64,000 nt of DNA from Morinoia aosen (GCA_030386875.1 CM059558.1:14493428-14557427); one strand, 5' to 3'. Counted from the stretch's first letter, positions 22,770 through 33,714 are shown. Translations and numbers: made by a program. Notes: generated by a model from the letters alone, not told the origin.

Positions 22770-24820
22770 TCGTGTATTCTACAGGTAGATAATCTCGTAT
22801 TCTACAGGTAGATAATCTCGTAATCTACTGGTAGATATTCTCGTGTTCTACAGGTAGATATTCTCGTATTCTACAGGTAGATAATCTCGTATTCTACAGG
22901 TAGATATTCTCGTATTCTACAGGTAGATATTCTCGTGTTCTACAGGTAGATATTCTCGTATTCTACAGGTAGATAATCTCGTGTTCTACAGGTAGATAAT
23001 CTCGTATTCTACAGGTAGATATTCTCGTGTTCTACAGGTAGATATTCTCGTATTCTACAGGTAGATAATCTCGTGTTCTACAGGTAGATAATCTCGTATT
23101 CTACAGGTAGATATTCTCGTGTTCTACAGGTAGATATTCTCGTATTCTACAGGTAGATATTCTCGTGTTCTACAGGTAGATAATCTCGTATTCTACAGGT
23201 AGATAATCTCGTATTCTACAGGTAGATATTCTCGTGTTCTACAGGTAGATATTCTCGTATTCTACAGGTAGATAATCTCGTATTCTACAGGTAGATATTC
23301 TCGTATTCTACAGGTTGATAATCTCGTATTCTACAGGTAGATAATCTCGTTTTCTACAGGTAGATATTCTCGTATTCTACAGGTAGATATTCTCGTATTC
23401 TACAGGTAGATATTCTCGTGTTCTACAGGTAGATAATCTCGTATTCTACAGGTAGATAATCTCGTATTCTACAGGTAGATATTCTCGTATTCTACAGGTA
23501 GATAATCTCGTATTCTACAGGTAGATAATCTCGTATTCTACAGGTAGATAATCTCGTATTCTACAGTTAGATATTCTCGTATTCTACAGGTAGATAATCT
23601 CGTATTCTACAGGTAGATATTCTCGTATTCTACAGGTAGATAATCTCGTAATGTACAGGTAGATAATCTCGTTCTCTACAGGTAGATAAACTCGTAATCT
23701 ACAGGTAGATAATCTCGTTTTCTACAGGTAGATAATCTCGTATTCTACAGGTAGATATTCTCGTATTCTACAGGTAGATAATCTCGTATTCTACAGGTAG
23801 ATAATCTCGTTTCCTACAGGTAGATATTCTCGTATTCTACAGGTAGATATTCTCGTATTCTACAGGTAGATATTCTCGTGTTCTACAGGTAGATAATCTC
23901 GTATTCTACAGGTAGATAATCTCGTATTCTACAGGTAGATATTCTCGTATTCTACAGGTAGATAATCTCGTATTCTACAGGTAGATAATCTCGTATTCTA
24001 CAGGTAGATAATCTCGTATTCTACAGTTAGATATTCTCGTATTCTACAGGTAGATAATCTCGTATTCTACAGGTAGATATTCTCGTATTCTACAGGTAGA
24101 CAATCTCGTAATGTACAGGTAGATAATCTCGTTCTCTACAGGTAGATAAACTCGTAATCTACAGGTAGATAATCTCGTTTTCTACAGGTAGATAATCTCG
24201 TATTCTACAGGTAGATATTCTCGTATTCTACAGGTAGATAATCTCGTAATCTACAGGTAGATAATCTCGTATTCTACAGGTAGATAATCTCGTATTCTAC
24301 AGGTAGATAATCTCGTATTCTACAGGTAGATATTCTCGTATTCTACAGGTAGATAATCTCGTATTCTACAGGTAGATAATCTCGTTCTCTACAGGTAGAT
24401 AATCTCGTAATCTACAGGTAGATAATCTCGTTATCTACAGGTAGATAATCTCGTAATGTACAGATAGATAATCTCGTAATGTACAGGTAGATAATCTCGT
24501 TCTCTACAGGTAGATAATCTCGTAATGTACAGGTAGATAATCTCGTTCTCTACAGGTAGATAATCTCGTAATCTACAGATAGATAATCTCGTAATCTACA
24601 GGTAGGTAATCTCTTAATCTTCAGGTAGATAATCTCGTTATCTACAGGTAGATAATCTTGTTATCTACAGGTAGATAATTTCGTATTCTACTGGTAGATA
24701 ATCTCGTAATCTACAGGTAGATAATCTCGAATTCTACAGATAGATTATCTCGTATTCTACAGGTACATAATCTAGCAATCTACTGGTAGATAATCTCGTA
24801 ATCTACCAATAGATAATCTT
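22770..24820. repeat. 23-bp minisatellite (CTACAGGTAGATAATCTCGT), about 89 copies
   Basis: The unit is CTACAGGTAGATAATCTCGT plus ATT. Two states, GATAATC and GATATTC, alternate irregularly, with GTGTT, GTTCT and GTAAT tails. A 460-bp block (20 units) is duplicated: the diagnostic CTACAGTTAG is at 23561 and 24021, and GATAAACTCG at about 23685 and 24145. The right end (24600-24820) is diverged, as expected at an array edge. AGATAA matches the GATA-factor core in many units. Confidence 0.98.
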
Positions 24821-24889
24821 TTTCCTTGCGTAGAAACACGAGAAGTGTCGTCACTAAAGCGTGGAGATGAAATCATTCTTCAAAATTTT

Positions 24890-25344
24890 CTAGGTGATTT
24901 ATTTATTCTTTAAAATTCAATTCTGATTTTTATGTACCGTAAAATTCACATATTGATTATTTATTCCTTTAATTGACGAACGATTTATACTTGCCTTTAA
25001 AATTCACGTAGGGTCGTTTTTTACCCTAACTTTCGCGTAAGATTTCTATATACCGTATATTTCACGCATGGTTTGTACCTATCGTGAAATTCACGTACGA
25101 TTGACCTATACCCTAAAATTCACGTACCAGTTAGATGTACCGTAAGATTCAAGTATGATTTATTTAAACCTTAAAATTCATGTAGAACTTATATGTACCG
25201 TAAAATTCACGTTCGAATTACACTAACCGTAAAATTCATGTACCATTTAAATGCACCGTGAAATTCAGGTACCATTTAAATGCATGGTAAAATTCACGTA
25301 CCATTTAAATGCACTGTATAATTCACGTACGATTTATATATATA
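24890..25344. repeat. Degenerate about 30-bp repeat, left part (CCGTAAAATTCACGTACC)
   Basis: Imperfect units share CCGTAAAATTCACGTAC followed by GATTTATATA or CATTTAAATGCA. They run up to A25344, where the Helitron starts. The same family resumes at 27765. Confidence 0.9.
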
Positions 25345-26040
25345 TCTATATATTAATACGCTTAAAACTAAGTTCGTGGGTAACGCTCTCATTCGAGTAG
25401 GTGGTATCATGGATACCAAATTCCTGAGTCTTACATAAAAAGATCGCCTTTACATGCATTGATACGTTTGACAGTTTATCAAGATAGGATAGGTAGCAAG
25501 GGTTAAATTAGGTTAGGGTTGGATAATTATAATTTTTTATCATGCTTTTTTCATTTTTTCCATATTATATATATTTTTCATTCATTTTTTATTTTTTGTT
25601 TGTTAATTTCTATTTGGTCATTTTCATTTCGAAAATTTTTTTACACATGAATTTTTTTTAATTATATTTGTTGGTAATTTTTTTTTTCAATGAGTTAATT
25701 TTTTATTTTGTTTCAATTTGTCAACTTTTTTGATTTTTTTAATTATTTTAATATGTAAATACATTTTATTATTTTCATTTTTTTGTATTTTTTCATCGTT
25801 CATTTTTTAATTTTTTTTCAATTTATGAATTTTTTTAATTGTTTTTCTTTACATGTATATTTTCGTGATTTTTTATTTTTTGATAATTTTTTTTTTAATT
25901 TTTTCATTTTTTTTAGTTTTAATATTTCCATTTTTCATTTCTGTTAAATTTGTTTATTATGTTTTCCATTTTTTATTTTTTTCCATTTCTTATTTATCAT
26001 TTTTTATTTATTTTTTTTATTTTTTATTTATTTCAGCATA

Positions 26041-27735
26041 GGTTAGGTAATGTTGATGAAGTTTTCCACGGGTCCATGGTTTTTTCATGTTTGACATATT
26101 ATCAGAATAGCTTTGGTTAGAATACGATAGTAGGATATGTTAGGTTAGGAGGATTTAGGTTAGAATGTTATGTTTGTATTTCTTAGGAAATGTTAACCCA
26201 TTTCTTTTCATGGGCCCACCTAGCTTAACGATGACATTGGTTAAAGTTAGGTTAGGATAGGGTAAGGTAGGTTATGATAGGTTAGCATAGGTTACGTAAT
26301 GTTGACGACATTTTTTCACAGGTCAACGGCTTTTAATGTGTGACATATCATCAGAAATGCATCGGTTAGCATAGGATAAGTTAGTATATACTATGTTGGG
26401 ATGGGCTATGTCAGAATTTTTTATGGGTTTTTAATTTGCTTTTTCATTTTGTGTTAGAGAGAAATACTAAATGCAGTTATTATTGCAAATACATACAGTA
26501 TCCAACACTGAGTAATTTCTACTCACAGACATAATATTTTATGTCAGAATTTTTAAGGGTAATGTTGACCGAACTTTATCATAGGTCCACCTAGCCTAAC
26601 AATGAAATTGGTAAAGTTATAAGTTAGGATAGCTTAGGATGGGATTGGTGAGTTTACGATAGGTTAGGTTAGCATAGGTTGAGTAACGATGACGGAATTT
26701 TTTCACGGGTCCACGTTTTCTATGTTTGACATACTGTATTATCATGATATGTTGGGTTAGCAAAGGTCAAGAAGAGACAGGTTAGAATATGTTATGTTAG
26801 GATAGCGTAGGTTAGAATATGTTATGTTAGAATTTGTTAGGTAATGTTAATGAAATTTTTTCTCGGGTCCATGTTTTTTCTTCGACATATTATCAGGATT
26901 GGTTTGGTTAGGGTAGGTTATGATATGTTATTATAAGTTAGGTTAGGATAAGTTAGGTTAGTTAATACTGACTGAATTTTTTTATTGGTCCACGTTTTTT
27001 CCGTTTCACTTATTATCAGGATCAGTTCGATTGGAATAGGATAGGATAGAATTTGGTAGGATAGAATAGGATAGGTGAGGTTAGGTTAGGTTAGGGGAGA
27101 TTAACATAGGTTACGTAATGTTGCCGACATTTTTCCAAGGGTCAACGGTTTTTTCATGTTTAACATATTATCAGGAAAGCTTCGTTTGGCATAGGATTGG
27201 TTAGTATATATACCCCGTTAGGATGGTTTACGTTAGAATATGTTATGTTAGAAAATGTTTGTTAATGTTGACCGTATTTTCTCATGGGTCCACCTAGCCT
27301 AACGATGACATTGGTTAAGCTAGGTTAGGATAGGATAGGTTAAGATATGTTAGGGTAGGATAGGTTAGGTTAGAATATGTTATGTTAGAACCTGTTCAAT
27401 AATTTCAAAAAAAAAATTTTCCCGGGTCCACGGTTTTCTTTATGTTAAACATATTATCAGGATATGCTCAGTTAGGGTAGGTTAGGATAAGTTAGGTTAG
27501 GATAGGTTAGGAAAGATTAGGTTAAGTTAGTATAGGTTAGGTTAGTAAAGGTTGGTATAAGTTCGGTAATGTTGACGGAATTTTTTAAGGTGTCCACGGT
27601 TTTAACGTTTGACATATTATCAGGATCGGTTCGGTTAGGATAGGATACGTTGACTTAGAATATGTTATGTTGGAATTATTAAGGTAATGTTGACCGATTT
27701 TTTTTTACGGGTCGATCAAGTGTAACAATGGCATT
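26041..27735. repeat. Composite TTAGG-rich repeat inside the Helitron
   Basis: Irregular units begin GTAATGTTGACGGAATTTTT, continue CACGGGTCC and end in AGGATAGGTTAGGTT tracts. Two types alternate. Type A reads GGTTTTTTCATGTTTGACAT and ATTATCAGGA (about 26075, 26325, 26720, 26870, 27000, 27150, 27435 and 27595). Type B reads CACCTAGCCTAACGATGACA (about 26217, 26600, 27290, and decayed at 27715). The CACGGGTCC core matches the Helitron's 3' end (CCACGGGTCCTGCTAG), so units may derive from repeated 3' ends. TTAGG is the usual arthropod telomere motif, but here it is interstitial and imperfect. Confidence 0.8.
26427..26539 (+). mobile_element. Small insertion nested in the Helitron (dispersed element copy 2)
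   Basis: TATGTCAGAATTTTT occurs at 26407 and again at 26540, bracketing about 115 bp that match 21768-21865. The flanking duplication looks like a target-site duplication of about 15 bp. The inserted part ends with a single copy of the unit that forms the 30-bp array at 21836. No coding capacity is seen. The class is unknown; a SINE-like retroposon is possible. Confidence 0.65.
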
Positions 27736-27764
27736 GTCCGTGGAATTTCCACGGGTCCTGCTAG

Positions 27765-28115
27765 TACCATATAATTCACGTACCATTTTAATGTCCCTTA
27801 AGATTCAATTACGATTTATATTTATATATATACCTCGAAATTCACTTAGAAATTAAATGTACCGTAAAATTCACGTGCAATTTATAAATATGCCTTAAAA
27901 TTGCCGTAGATATTATACGTACCGTAAAATTCACAAACGATTTATATATACCTTAAAATTCCCGTAGAAATTAGATGCACCGTAAAATTCACGTACGATT
28001 CATATATATTTGCCCTAAAATTCCAGTAGATATAATACGTACCGTAATATTAAAGTAGAAATTATAAGCACCGTAAAATTCACGTAGAAATTATACGTTT
28101 CATAATATTCACGCA
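27765..28115. repeat. Degenerate about 30-bp repeat, right part
   Basis: This is the continuation of the 24890-25344 family: ACCGTAAAATTCACGTACGA, TTTATATATACC and TAGAAATTA variants. It directly follows the T that flanks the Helitron's CTAG. Confidence 0.9.
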
Positions 28116-28368
28116 CAATTTAAATTAGTCCATAGGCGTGCGTGGTGTGGCTGCGCGCACGTACGGCCGAACGTCCGCGCTAAAAACCACAAAATTCACG
28201 GAACTCCGCCCAGTTTTTGCAGCATTTCTCACAAATATCTGAGATAGAGCGCAAATGCGGGACATTTAAATCAATAGCGCGTGGTGATGTTAGCGAGATT
28301 AATTTAATTATGGGGACGCTCGCGCCTGCTGCTGGTCGTGGGGAGTGAACGTGGATGTGGTGATTAGT
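28116..28368. other. CpG-rich unique stretch; no gene supported
   Basis: Segment 28134-28185 is dense in CG dinucleotides (GCGCGCACGTACGGCCGAAC). The minus strand has a 102-codon frame (28180-28488) that enters the next repeat and has no recognisable domain. Confidence 0.45.
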
Positions 28369-28580
28369 AGCGTTAATTAGACGGGGATTTTCCGTTACAT
28401 AATTGTTATTTCGGTACCCATTTCCAGTTTTATATTCGTTAATTAAGTTGGGATTTTCCGTTATGTACTCGTGATTTTCGGATTGCAATCGTTAATTAGA
28501 CGGGATTTTTGGTTTTGTAATCGTTAATGAGACGGGATTTTTGGTTTTGCAATCGTTAATTAGACGGGATTTTAGTTAAT
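28369..28580. repeat. Degenerate 32-bp repeat (CGTTAATTAGACGGGATTTT)
   Basis: About six copies of CGTTAATTAGACGGGATTTT followed by TGGTTTTGCAAT or CCGTTATGTACT. The right-hand copies are the most regular. Confidence 0.9.
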
Positions 28581-28759
28581 TTCTTTGCAAGTTATTTTTG
28601 AACACAAGTTTAGTTTAGATTAGTTTGTTGGAGAAGTAGCTTAAATTTCCGTAGTGTGTAAAGTATCAGTGCTAGATGGCTGAAAAATATATAGTTGAAA
28701 AGAGCAGGATTCCAAATTGTTTTGTTTTAACCTGCCGCAGTCAGAGTGGCAACGACCGC
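28581..28759. other. Short unique spacer
   Basis: This is non-repetitive AT-rich sequence. No feature is recognised. Confidence 0.5.
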
Positions 28760-29345
28760 GTAAATTCATCATCAACTTCAAATTTCTTAAATTAACTACT
28801 TATTCTGTGGTCCCAAAAATTGATGATTAACTTCAAAATACTATAAATTAATCACTTATTCATAGGTCCCAAAAATTGATGATAAATTTCAAAATACTAT
28901 AAATTAATCACTTATTCATAGGTCCCAAAAATTGATGATTAACTTCAAAATACTATAAATTAATCACTTATTCATGGGTCCCAAAAATTGATGATTAACT
29001 TCAAAATACTGTAAATTAATCACTTATTCATAGGTCCCAAAAATTGATGATTAACTTCAAAATACTATAAATTAATCACTTATTCATAGGTCCCAAAAAT
29101 TGATGATTAATTTCAAAGTACTATAAATTAATCTCTTATTCATAGGTCCCAAAAATTGATGATTAACTTCAAAATACTATAAATTAATCTCTCATTCATA
29201 GGTCCCAAAAATTGATGATTAACTTCAAAATACTATAAATTAATCACTTATTCATAGGTCCCAAAAATTGATGATTAATTCAAAATACTATAAATTAATC
29301 ACTTATTCATAGGTCCCAAAAATTGATGATTAACTTCAAAATTAT
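28760..29345. repeat. 56-bp minisatellite, about 10.5 copies
   Basis: Each unit contains AATTGATGATTAACTTCAAA, ATACTATAAATTAATCACTT and ATTCATAGGTCCCAAA. The spacing of CATAGGTCCC is exactly 56 bp at 28861, 28917 and 28973. The first and last copies are diverged, which is typical of array edges. Confidence 0.97.
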
Positions 29346-29869
29346 AGAATTTAATTATTTATTCGAGAACTCATAAAATCCATCATGAAAAAAATCATTA
29401 GCAATTTTTCACGCAGAACTTACTTTTAGACTAAAACTGCGTGCTCCCAAATTGAAGAAACCCCACACAGAAATTGTTCGTGTGAAGCTCAGCTTTAGAC
29501 GATAATAGCACACTCCCAAAGTGAAGAAACTCCACTCGAACTGCAAAGTTTCACAGACTCAACGCACTCGCAAGTAATTTATGCACGGGCAAAAATACAA
29601 ATAAAAAACTCGCCGTATAAACGAACATTTTTTCTGCACCTTGCCGATTGCTGACGATTCAATTTTGGCGTAAAAAGAAGAAGTTCATGAGTTGCATGTT
29701 GACGTTGACGCAAAAAAAGACGCTTCCTATGCTTAAATTAAATACGAGAGGTGAGAGGGGACGCAGCCCGCTTCTATTCTCGCATGACCTCAAAACTGAT
29801 CAAACCAAACACAAAGATAAACTGTAAAGAGTTGGGTAACTCTCGGCTCTGTGAGTGCTTAGTTTCTTG
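29346..29869. other. Unique spacer with one imperfect 75-bp duplication
   Basis: GCTCCCAAATTGAAGAAACC at about 29444 and ACTCCCAAAGTGAAGAAACT at about 29513, together with CTTTTAGAC/CTTTAGACG(A), form a two-copy repeat. The rest (29560-29870) is unique and of normal complexity. No gene is recognised. Confidence 0.5.
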
Positions 29870-30480
29870 GGGTTGTGGAGAAGAGGGGAGAGGGGGAGAA
29901 GGGGAAGAATGGGAGACGAGAGGGAGAAGAGAGAGAAGGAGAAGAGGGGAGAGGGGTGAGAGTGGGAGAAGAGGGAGAAAAGGAGAAGGGTAAGAGAGAG
30001 AGAAGGAGAAGAGGGGAGAGCTGGAAGAGTAGAAGGAGAGGAGGAGAAGGGTAAAAGAGAGAGAAGGAGAAGAGGAGGGGGGGGGGAAGAATGGGAGTAG
30101 AGGGGGAGAAGGGTAAGAGGTAGAGAAGGGTAAGAGGGAGAGATGAGTAAGAGGGAGAGATGAGCAAGAGGGAGAGAAGGGTAAGAGGTAGAGAAGGGTA
30201 AGAGGAAGAGATGAGTAAGAGGGAGAGAAGGGTAAGAGGTAGAGAAGGGTAAGAGGTAGAGAAGGGTAAGAGGGGGAGATGAGTAAGAGGGAGAGAAGGG
30301 TAAGAGGGAGAGAAGGGTAAGAGGGAGAGAAGGGTAAGAGGGAGAGAAGGGTAAGAGGGAGAGAAGGGTAAGAGGGAGAGAAGGGTAAGAGGGAGAGAAG
30401 GGGAATAAGGAGAGAAGGGTAAGAGAGAGAGAGAAGGAGAAGGGTAAGAGGGGGGAAACAGGAGAAGAAGAGGAGATACA
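29870..30480. repeat. Polypurine tract with 17-bp unit (GGGTAAGAGGGAGAGAA)
   Basis: About 600 bp is almost all purine, apart from single T bases, on the plus strand. The central part (30100-30420) is a clear 17-bp repeat and the left part is irregular GGGAGAAG. A G run lies near 30078. Such mirror-like homopurine DNA can form triplexes (H-DNA). The long minus frames rich in Leu, Ser and Pro come from the CT-rich complement and are not genes. Confidence 0.95.
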
Positions 30481-31589
30481 TAAAGAAACATTTACAATTT
30501 CGAACAATATTCAGTACACTCAGTTGTCGTGTGTGCGGTGATGTGCTAAAACTGCAGTTGTCGTGTACGGAGAGGTGTATGTGGGTTATGTGTTCGATGG
30601 TCGTGTTGAGAAACCAGTAAGTTAAAAGTGTAATCTGCACATCTACATATAAACATTTGTGTTAGAAGTGCAACTTTCATGTCTACGTAGAAACACTTCA
30701 TGAGTATAATTTTCATGTCTGCAAACAAACGTGTGTGTTTGAGGTGCAAGCTTTATATCTACGTTAGAACATGTGTCTCACACGTACAAATATCATGTCT
30801 ACATATATACAACACATGTGAGTTAGAAATGCAACTTTCATGTCTACATAGAAACATGTGCGTCACAAGCACAACCATCATGCTCATACGGAGACAAATG
30901 CACATTATCGGTGCATTGAATGCTTTAAAATCCCGGCACAGGAAATTGCAGCGAGGATACAATACGTTGGCATGCCGGCAATTTTTGGCAATTTTGCCCC
31001 GATGAAGAAACGCTCGACACATCGCACGATTTACGACATCGTTACGACATTGGCCGATTTACGACATCATTAGCAGCGTCAGAGTGTGCTCAAACTTTGT
31101 TAACATCGGACATTTTGCATGTGTGCTTATCAGTGAACTCCATGTATGTGTGTGTGTTAGTGATGAACCGTACGTGTATGTGTTAGAAATAAACTGCACT
31201 CAGAGATATTGTGACAGAAGTTTTGAAAAACTTTGAGAAATTTTGAGAAATTTTGTCATACGGTTATTCAGAAATATTTTGATTCAGATTGGAGTATTTC
31301 CTTTGACCTCGTATTGAAGCGGTCGAGAGAGTTAAATCACATTTTTATTTTTATTTTTTTTTATTTTTTTTTTTGCGGAAAACCGAACTGGGCTTAGATT
31401 TTGTGAATGGCGTACAATTCTCCAGAAAACTCTTATTACTTTCATTAATTATTCTTCCAATTCTTAAAAGTTGTCTGTATGTTAGTGTAATCAGTGGCCA
31501 GTCCAAGAAATTGAAATATTTAAATGAAATAAAATTGCCACACGTTAAGTGTGTCAGGGTTGACGCTCTTAAGTGTGTCGTATAAGCTC
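30481..31589. other. Spacer with degenerate about 45-bp repeat; no gene supported
   Basis: Between about 30625 and 30900, roughly six diverged units share TTTCATGTCTACATAGAAAC and ATGTGTGTTAGAAGTGCAAC. Segment 31080-31190 has related GTGTGTTAGTGATGAACC words. Segment 31200-31590 is AT-rich with a T run. A 70-codon plus frame at 31373-31585 begins near a T run and lacks a recognisable domain. Confidence 0.6.
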
Positions 31590-31590
31590 G

Positions 31591-31768
31591 TGACTCTCAA
31601 AAGTGTGTCATAATCGGGTAACAACTTGACACACAAATGCGTGTCATGATTTTGTGACAACTTGACACACAATAGTGTGTCATGGTTTTGTAACAACTTG
31701 ACACACAAAAGCGTGTCATGGTTTTGTGACAACTTGACACACAGAAGTGTGTCATGGTTTTGTGACAA
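31591..31768. repeat. 36-bp minisatellite with built-in hairpin, 5 copies
   Basis: The unit reads TGTGACAACTTGACACACA then AAAGTGTGTCATGGTTT. Several units contain TGACACAC-nnnn-GTGTGTCA, a perfect 8-bp stem with a 4-nt loop, and most others differ by one base in the stem. ACAACTTGAC is spaced 36 bp apart (31621, 31657). Confidence 0.96.
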
Positions 31769-32050
31769 TATATTTCTCAGTGTGTATGTATTCTTATGTG
31801 TGAAGTGCATACATGTGTGTAAAATTTGAACAGCGCGTATAAGCAGAGCCTTTAAACTGTCACGAATGTGTGATGACGGTTAAACCGTTCCTCGATATCA
31901 CGTGTAAATATGCATGATGGATAGAATAAAAAAACGCGCGAAAATGATAGAAAATGAATTAAAGAAAAGTTGAATAAAATAAAATAGAAAGCATTTAAAT
32001 AAAATAAAGTGAAACTATAATGACATAATGATAAATACATAAACAAATTT
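31769..32050. other. AT-rich unique spacer
   Basis: AAATAAAATAGAAAG-like low complexity dominates at 31920-32040. No gene is seen. Confidence 0.5.
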
Positions 32051-32211
32051 GTGCAGGAACTGCCGCAGGTGGTGCAGACGGTGCAGGAATTGCTGCAGGT
32101 GGTGCAGACGGTACAGGAACTGCTGCAGGTGGTGCAGACGGTGCAGGAACTGCTGCAGGTGGTGCAGACGGTGCAGGAACTGCTGCAGGTGGTGCAGACG
32201 GTGCAGGAACT
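32051..32211. repeat. 30-bp minisatellite (GTGCAGGAACTGCTGCAGGT), about 5.4 copies
   Basis: The unit is GTGCAGGAACTGCTGCAGGT plus GGTGCAGACG. CTGCAG and TGCAG words make each unit partly self-complementary. Val-Pro-Ala-Pro-Ser-Ala and Cys-Arg-Arg frames are artefacts of a stop-free multiple of three. Confidence 0.97.
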
Positions 32212-32380
32212 ACACCACACGCACACACAACCCAGTCCAACTTTTTCGCCGACTGCAGGCATTTTTTTCGCCGCCCAAGTAATTAAATCGCTAAAGCGGC
32301 GAAAAACATGCATGCTCTGGAGGAAAAGTTAAACTGGGAATCCGTCTCCCGAGTTCCAAAAAAAACGCAATAAATTCAGT
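32212..32380. other. Short unique spacer
   Basis: This contains TTTTTCGCCGACTGCAGG and TTTTTTCGCCGCCCAAG, a short direct echo. No feature is called. Confidence 0.5.
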
Positions 32381-33235
32381 TCAACACAACACAAAGCTCG
32401 CACACAAAACCACAAACACAAGAGCACAACACAACACAAAACAAAGCTCGCACACAAAACCACAAACACAAGAGCACAACACAACACAAAGCTCGCACAC
32501 AAAACCACAAACACAAGAGCACAACACAACACAAAACAAAGCTCGCACACAAAACCACAAGTACACGAGCACAACACAACACAAAGCGCGCACACAAAAA
32601 CACAACACAAGAGCACAACAAAACACAACACAAAGCTCGCACACAAAGCCACAAACACAAGAGCACAACACAACACAAAACAAAGCTCGCACATAAAACC
32701 ACAACACAAGAGCACAACAAAACACAACACAAAGCTCGCACACAAAGCCACAAACACAAGAGCACAACAAAACACAACACAAAGCTCGCACACAAAGCCA
32801 CAAACACAAGAGCACAACACAACACAAAACAAAGCTCGCACACAAAACCACAAACACAAGAGCACAATACAACACAACACAAAGCTTGCACACAAAACCA
32901 CCAACACAAAAGCACAACACAACACAAAGCTCGCACACAAAACCACAAGTACACGAGCACAACACAACACAAAGCGCGCACACAAAACCACAAACACAAG
33001 AGCACAACACAACACAAAACAAAGCTCGCACACAAAACCACAAACACATGAGCACAACACAACACAAAGCTCGCACACAAAACCTCAAACACAAAACCAC
33101 AAACACAAGAGCACAACACAACACAAAGCTCGCACACAAAACCACAAACACAAGAGCACAACACAACACAAAGCTCGCACACAAAACCACAAACACAAGA
33201 GCACAACACAACACAAAGCTCGCACACAAAAGCGC
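32381..33235. repeat. 45/50-bp AC-rich minisatellite, about 18 copies
   Basis: The unit is AACACAAAGCTCGCACACAA then AACCACAAACACAAGAGCAC. Longer 50-bp units insert AAACA before AAGCTCG. Variant forms (AAGTACACGAGC with AAGCGCGC; AAAGCCACAAAC; ACAAAACACAAC) recur in groups, a sign of multi-unit duplication. The plus strand has little G or T. Cys/Val/Leu-rich minus frames are artefacts. Confidence 0.96.
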
Positions 33236-33440
33236 ACATACACAAATTTCGTTACACCCAACACAACACACATGTCACCCGTCCGTGCACCGCCCCTGCC
33301 CCCGGCCGCACATATAAATGTGACCTCACTCGAGATTTACGACGGTATATGACCAGGCTTTTGAGTCTGACTTCTCCCAGACGCCTGACTTATGGGGTTA
33401 TGGAACAGCGCTGGAGGGGCTGTGTTCTCTGGCTGAGTTG
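33236..33440. other. Unique spacer, GC-rich with a TATA-like word
   Basis: GCCCCTGCCCCCGGCCGC at about 33290 is followed by TATAAAT at 33313-33319. The arrangement resembles a core promoter, but what follows is a G-rich repeat, not an exon. Confidence 0.3.
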
Positions 33441-33714
33441 TTGTGTTGCCGGGGTTGAAGGGGGTTTAAGGGGTTTGGAGGGTGTTGGAGGGGTTTGAAG
33501 GGAGTTAGGGTGGGGTAGGAGGGGGTTGAAGGGGGCTTTTGAGGGTTGGAATGGGGTTGGATTGGGTTTTACGGGGTTTAGAGGGGGTTGAAGGGGTTTG
33601 GAGGGGCTTGGAGGGGGTTGGAGGGAGCTGGGGGGTGATGGAGGGGGTTGGAGGGGTTTAGAAGGGTTTAGACGGGGTTGGAGGGGTTTAGAAGGGTTTA
33701 GACGGGGCTGGAGA
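33441..33714. repeat. G-rich degenerate repeat (GGGGTTTGGAGGG-like)
   Basis: Irregular 15-bp GGGGTTGGAGGGGTTTAGA units. Repeated runs of three or more G on the plus strand give many possible G-quadruplexes. Confidence 0.9.

Larger units (their letters stand above)
25345..27764 (+). mobile_element. Non-autonomous Helitron, 2,420 bp, complete ends
   Basis: The left end is A/TCTATATATTAATACGC (TC at 25345). The right end has a GC-rich hairpin, CCGTGGAATTTCCACGG (27738-27754), then GTCCTG and CTAG/T (CTAG 27761-27764). TC at the 5' end, CTRR at the 3' end, a hairpin just upstream, and insertion between A and T without duplication are the family's diagnostic features. Without the element the flanks join as ...GATTTATATATA/TACCATATAATTC, which resembles other units of the host repeat (for example about 27928). 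No Rep or helicase frame exists; the longest frames are AT-rich noise. The interior is AT-rich to about 26040, then TTAGG-rich composite repeats. Confidence 0.85.

Noticed and set aside
18986..24820. CRISPR array (regular short repeats)
   Set aside because: Repeats are contiguous with no unique spacers and no cas genes, and the sequence is clearly eukaryotic.
26041..27735. A chromosome-end telomere (TTAGG)n
   Set aside because: Tracts are short, imperfect and mixed with other motifs, and lie inside a Helitron. They are interstitial telomere-like sequence only.
33290..33330. Core promoter (GC box-like sequence then TATAAAT)
   Set aside because: No exon or initiator context follows; the next 300 bp are G-rich repeat.
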